Source: 9FT-COMBO-48-23 sp964400675 (lineage in GTDB: Bacteria > Chloroflexota > Dehalococcoidia > GIF9 > UBA5629). Taken from it: a stretch of DNA of 64,000 bases. Both the position numbers and the translations under genes were made by a program. The stretch spans positions 1 through 64,000 of the forward strand of contig CAYNVO010000005.1 in assembly GCA_964400675.1 (NCBI GenBank), written 5' to 3'. Positions 61,601-64,000 of the stretch are shown here, one piece after another (the first letter of the stretch is position 1; each line of letters opens with the position of its first letter). The notes below the pieces were generated by a model. The model saw nothing but the letters and a program-made list of their open reading frames with translations, had not been told where the DNA came from and did not search any database.

Positions 61601-61749
61601 TAAAGGAAAAACACCGGATCAAGATCTCCGAAATCGCCACCGCTGGTAGGAAGACTTCCTTTAAAGAGGCAGTTTTGCCCTACAGCGCAAAGGAGGCGAG
61701 AGAAGAAGCCAGCCGATGTCTAAGATGTGACCTTGAGGTAGGAGAATAG
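58660..61749 (+). CDS. nuoF: NuoF fused to a GltD-type flavoprotein
   Basis: The 1029-residue fusion starts with a NuoE-like 2Fe-2S domain (LGTCGISSGA... CIGLC). A NuoF core follows (residues about 130-540) with GRGGAGFPTATKW, the FMN/NADH-binding NGDEGDPGAYMNR, GAGAFVCGEETAL and a 4Fe-4S site (ESCGKCTPCRAG, CGLGQTAPNP). From about 545 to the end is a GltD-like module with CQHTCPVGLDVPGY, HPCEGKCRRG, FAD-binding GAGPAGLSAAWDL, NAD(P)-binding GGGNSAIDAARVA and ATGQRPD. Two nucleotide-oxidising centres in one chain suggest electron branching or bifurcation. It is 9 bases after nuoE and 2 bases before nuoG. Confidence 0.9.
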   Translation: MKRLASVEELTKVRDKILEKLSKQEKKIQVRVHLGTCGISSGANKTLEAFQKGIVSRKLSDVVVLKAACIGLCDREPVVTVVHPSKGETAYYDLTEDKVPKVIEQHLIGSKVVEEWKLDPDDPLLKLQEIRVMHNQDLDPMDIDEYIARDGYQALAKALTQMKPETVIEEIGKAALRGRGGAGFPTATKWSFVRSAQGDEKYVVCNGDEGDPGAYMNRAVLEGNPHSIIEGMAIGAYAIGNVRQGYAYVRAEYPLAIETLNHAITQAREYGLLGKNILNTGFEFDLDIFPGAGAFVCGEETALLISIEGKRGNPRQRPPFPANKGLFGKPTTLNNVETWSNVPQIIWKGAEWFGSVGTASSKGTKTLCLVGKVNNTGLVEVPLGTSLGKIVFDIGGGIPKGKKYKAVQIGGPSGGVIPIEHVNTPVDYEAVTALGAIMGSGGLVVMDEDSCMVDVAKFFLQFTRDESCGKCTPCRAGIPKMLELLTKITDGTGTMEELAILEELAEMVGSASICGLGQTAPNPVLTTLRHFREEYEAHIIDKKCPAVVCQALFKAPCQHTCPVGLDVPGYVALIKAGEFEKAYNIIMQRLPFPLSVGRVCNHPCEGKCRRGQIEDPIAIRHLKRFAADYAFEHGLEYIPQIKERKKEKVAIVGAGPAGLSAAWDLAREGYQVTAFEALPVAGGMLAVGIPEYRLPKNMLNKEIETIKKLGVDIRLNTPVKDVESLLKDGYQAVFIATGAHKGDKMGIPGEDLNGVFDAIDFLRDTSLGKDIKIGQKVAVVGGGNSAIDAARVALRKGAKEVHILYRREKRDMPAINEEIEAAEEEGIHIHCLIAPVKVLGKGGKVEGVECIRMELKEFDKSGRKTPYQINGSEYTMNVDTVIKATGQRPDTSFLKGDGIGTAKGGTIVADPRTLATGRKGVFAGGDAHTGAATVIEAIAAGQRAACSIRRYLNGEELSPLVERNGYELIAVPSVMPTEEELKEKHRIKISEIATAGRKTSFKEAVLPYSAKEAREEASRCLRCDLEVGE

Positions 61750-61751
61750 AC

Positions 61752-63743
61752 ATGAAAGAGATAACTCTAACAATCAATGGTAAACAGGTTAAAGGCAAAG
61801 AGGGTGATACCGTTCTTGATATCTGTCAAGCTAACGGCATTGATTTACCGACGCTTTGTCACTTTAAAGGGCTGAACGATGTCGGCGCTTGTCGCCTTTG
61901 TGTGGTAGAGATAGAAAGAGAGAGACGACCGGTGCCTGCCTGTACTTATCCAGCACGGGAGGGATTGGTGATACAGACGCACAATGAAAAGCTGGAAAAG
62001 TACCGTCGCCTGGTTCTAGAACTACTATTCACCGAACGAAATCATCTGTGCGCCCAGTGCGTAGCCAGCGGCGATTGTGAGCTACAGAGTCTCGCTTACA
62101 AGTACCAGATGGACAATGCCCGCTATCCATATTCCTGGCCCGCCTTGCCGGTAGACTCAGTAAACGATTACCTGGTTATCGACCACAATCGCTGCATCTT
62201 GTGTGGTAGATGTATCAGAACTTGCGATGAAATTGTCGGTGTTCACACACTGGACTTTGGCTACCGCGGTTGGAAAGACATGGTCGTCGCCGACCTCAAT
62301 CAATCTTTGGGTACATCATCCTGCATTTCTTGCGGAGCTTGTTTCCAGGTCTGCCCTACTGGTGCCATATTCTCTAAGAGCAGCGCTTATAAAGGCAGAC
62401 CGGAAGAATGCCAAAAGGTGAGCAGCATATGTCCAGTATGTGGAGTCGGCTGTCAAATTGAGGCACTGGTTAAGGATAACAGGCTGGTGAGAATTGATAG
62501 TCCTGACCTCACTGACAAGCGTGGCATACTCTGTCACAAAGGCCGTTTTGCTCCGTTGTACAGAAATAACGAACGAATCGGTACTGCACTGATAAAAAAC
62601 GGCCGTGGCAAACTCGAATCCCGACCATTAAGTGAAGCCATAGACATAGTAGCCAAAAGGTTTGCTGAACTGAAGGCACAATACGGCAGCAACAGCATAG
62701 CTGGCATAGCATCAAGCCAAGCCAGCAACGAGTCCCTCAAGGCTTTTAAAGAATTCATAAGCGGGACTATCGGCAGTGAGTTAATCGATACCATCGACGG
62801 CGATGTTTACAGAACCATCACGCAAGGCATCAACACTTATCAGAAGGATGCGGGACTGGATATCGAGACCTCGCTAGAAGAAATACTCAAGTCCGATTGT
62901 ATAATCGTAGTCGGTGCCGACCCACTTGAAACTCATCCTGTGGCCGGTTCTTATATAGCCAGAGCAGCAAGGCAGTACAGAGCAAAGCTCATCGTCATCG
63001 ACACGTCGCAAAATACATTCTCTTACCACACAGCACTATGGTTAAAGCCAAAAGAAGGCAAGGAGGCATTAGCTCTAGACGTGCTGACCAAAGCCGTCAT
63101 CAATAAAGGCATCAAGCAAGACTCTGCCCAGGCAAAGAAGGTATTAGCTTCCCTCAAGGACATTAACGTAAAGCAAGTGAGTGAACAAGCTGGTATAGGC
63201 TCTGATGAACTTCTTGAGGCCGCCGAGATATTAAGCAAGGCTAAGCGCAGCGTCATAATCTACGGCGAAGGCATTCTGCAACACAAAAATCCTGGGATAA
63301 TAAAGTCTATTCTCAACTTAGGAACTATCACCAGCGACAAAAGTACAAGCAAACCACAAATCATGTCTCTAAAACCTAAGGGAAATAGCCGCGGCGCCTG
63401 GGACATGGGCATAGCCAGCCCATCACAATCAGTCATGAAAAACATAACCGGAAATAACGTGAAGGCGTTATATATACTTCTGGCTGACGATTACGTTGAG
63501 GCATCAGAATTGCCCAAATTCGGCAAAGGTTTAGAGTTCGTAGTTATTCAATCAAGCTATCTCTCATCTGCAACATCAAAGGCTAACGTGGTATTACCAT
63601 CTCCAGTTTGGATGGAAGTAAGCGAAAAATACAGCACACTGGACGGTGTAGCCAAGTCAACCTCGCGTCTCATTAAGCCAACTGATGGCATTAAAGCAGA
63701 TTCAGAGATATTTCGGGAAATATCAAAACATATCAAGAAATAG
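61752..63743 (+). CDS. nuoG: NuoG/HoxU-like iron-sulfur subunit with Mo-fold remnant
   Basis: The 663-residue protein has, in order, an N-terminal 2Fe-2S ferredoxin (CHFKGLNDVGACRLC), a His/Cys 4Fe-4S site (CAQCVASGDCEL), two 4Fe-4S ferredoxin motifs (CILCGRCIRTC, CISCGACFQVCP), and a 4Fe-4S site of the molybdopterin-oxidoreductase type (CPVCGVGC). The rest is a shortened molybdopterin-oxidoreductase fold (residues 275-660). No catalytic Cys or Sec is seen at the usual Mo-ligand place, so it should act as an electron-wiring subunit, as NuoG does, rather than as a formate dehydrogenase. Confidence 0.88.
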   Translation: MKEITLTINGKQVKGKEGDTVLDICQANGIDLPTLCHFKGLNDVGACRLCVVEIERERRPVPACTYPAREGLVIQTHNEKLEKYRRLVLELLFTERNHLCAQCVASGDCELQSLAYKYQMDNARYPYSWPALPVDSVNDYLVIDHNRCILCGRCIRTCDEIVGVHTLDFGYRGWKDMVVADLNQSLGTSSCISCGACFQVCPTGAIFSKSSAYKGRPEECQKVSSICPVCGVGCQIEALVKDNRLVRIDSPDLTDKRGILCHKGRFAPLYRNNERIGTALIKNGRGKLESRPLSEAIDIVAKRFAELKAQYGSNSIAGIASSQASNESLKAFKEFISGTIGSELIDTIDGDVYRTITQGINTYQKDAGLDIETSLEEILKSDCIIVVGADPLETHPVAGSYIARAARQYRAKLIVIDTSQNTFSYHTALWLKPKEGKEALALDVLTKAVINKGIKQDSAQAKKVLASLKDINVKQVSEQAGIGSDELLEAAEILSKAKRSVIIYGEGILQHKNPGIIKSILNLGTITSDKSTSKPQIMSLKPKGNSRGAWDMGIASPSQSVMKNITGNNVKALYILLADDYVEASELPKFGKGLEFVVIQSSYLSSATSKANVVLPSPVWMEVSEKYSTLDGVAKSTSRLIKPTDGIKADSEIFREISKHIKK

Positions 63744-63768
63744 CAATAGAGGATAAGGAGTTGAGCAA

Positions 63769-64000
63769 ATGGCAAAGGTCAAAGTAGCTACAGTCTGGTT
63801 AGAAAGCTGTGCTGGCTGTCACATGTCATTTCTGGATATTGATGAGGCGATAATCGATTTAGCCAATCTAGTCGAATTCACCAGAACTCCCATAACAGAT
63901 ATAAAGGAGTTTCCACAAGTAGACGTTGGTATAGTAGAAGGCTCTGTGGGCAATACTGAAGAGGAGGAAGTACTCAAAGAGCTTAGGGCGCATTGCAAAA
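63769..64000 (+). CDS. hoxY: [NiFe] hydrogenase small subunit (HoxY-like), cut by window end
   Basis: The first 77 codons are present. MAKVKVATVWLESCAGCHMSF shares the short NiFe small-subunit N-terminus, with cluster ligands C14 and C17, and no export signal. AAGGAG lies before the ATG. The position after NuoEFG-like subunits marks this as a bidirectional NAD(P)-linked hydrogenase (group 3), and a large subunit (HoxH) is expected just beyond the window. Confidence 0.85.
   Translation, partial: MAKVKVATVWLESCAGCHMSFLDIDEAIIDLANLVEFTRTPITDIKEFPQVDVGIVEGSVGNTEEEEVLKELRAHCK

Noticed and set aside
61752..63743. Reading the NuoG-like protein as a formate dehydrogenase
   Set aside because: The molybdenum-ligating Cys or Sec is not visible and the Mo-binding region is shortened. 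The gene context is a NuoEFG-hydrogenase complex.
1..64000. CRISPR array to match the Cas4-like gene
   Set aside because: No regularly spaced direct repeats with unique spacers were seen anywhere in the window. The tandem array at 21204-21292 has no spacers.

Overview
The window looks like a chromosomal segment of a strictly anaerobic bacterium. My best guess is an uncultured member of the Chloroflexota, class Dehalococcoidia. This is inferred from the gene mix: two [NiFe] hydrogenase loci with NuoEFG-like and Mvh-type subunits, a giant 2-hydroxyacyl-CoA dehydratase activase, many CoA-ester enzymes, a FabK-type fatty acid cluster, and intergenic repeat families that I associate with such genomes. 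There is no rRNA, no tRNA that I could recognise, no CRISPR array and no intact transposon, so the taxonomic call is moderate at best.

Layout. 0-4.3 kb: an orphan Cas4-like nuclease with an inserted membrane hairpin, a tiny zinc-ribbon remnant, and a large lipoprotein joining a beta-propeller to a phosphoesterase. 4.7-6.8 kb: a two-gene operon of unknown function (HTH plus long coiled coil, and a partner), preceded by seven near-helically phased TGARC repeats. 7.2-11.4 kb: single genes (alpha/beta hydrolase, nitronate-monooxygenase-like flavoprotein, isoprenylcysteine-type methyltransferase, orphan TRAP solute-binding lipoprotein). 11.6-18.4 kb: a tightly packed minus-strand fatty acid synthesis operon (acpP-fabF-acpS-fabK-fabD-crotonase-plsX-fabF). 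18.6-21.1 kb: a NarL-type two-component pair and a small nucleotide kinase, then a mosaic of dispersed and tandem repeats, then a GNAT acetyltransferase. 22.5-24.4 kb: an AT-rich restriction-modification island (N4-cytosine/N6-adenine methyltransferase, ThaI-like endonuclease, small third gene). 24.5-32.4 kb: the dehydratase activase, a hydrolase, a zinc-finger membrane protein, a metallo-beta-lactamase-fold hydrolase and a 43-residue membrane peptide with a strong terminator. 32.6-34.5 kb: 3-hydroxyacyl-CoA dehydrogenase and enoyl-CoA hydratase. 34.8-39.1 kb: a stand-alone EF-Tu-domain-2-like protein and a dcd-ribD-ribE-ribBA-ribH operon. 39.3-50.6 kb: a CoA-ester catabolic region (fused CoA-transferase, thiolase-like proteins, zinc-ribbon/OB proteins fused to SCP2-like or HMG-CoA-synthase-like domains, two hydroxyacyl-CoA dehydrogenase paralogues, an epoxide-hydrolase-like protein) interrupted by hypBA. 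50.8-52.7 kb: a second two-component pair. 52.9-64 kb: two divergent [NiFe] hydrogenase loci sharing a 490-bp control region.

How the parts may work together. The right half suggests oxidation of CoA esters (fatty acids, or a branched or cyclic substrate handled by a retro-aldolase-like thiolase/zinc-ribbon pair), with reducing equivalents passing through flavoproteins and NAD(P)H to soluble hydrogenases. Both hydrogenase loci carry GltD-type flavoprotein modules. In the minus-strand locus the module stands where an HdrA would be expected beside MvhADG, and in the plus-strand locus it is fused to NuoF. Several enzyme-like proteins in the CoA region lack the catalytic residues of their families (an HMG-CoA-synthase-like protein, a thiolase-like protein, a hydroxyacyl-CoA dehydrogenase paralogue). 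They may be altered or structural partners rather than ordinary beta-oxidation enzymes. All residue comparisons were made by eye against remembered family consensus.
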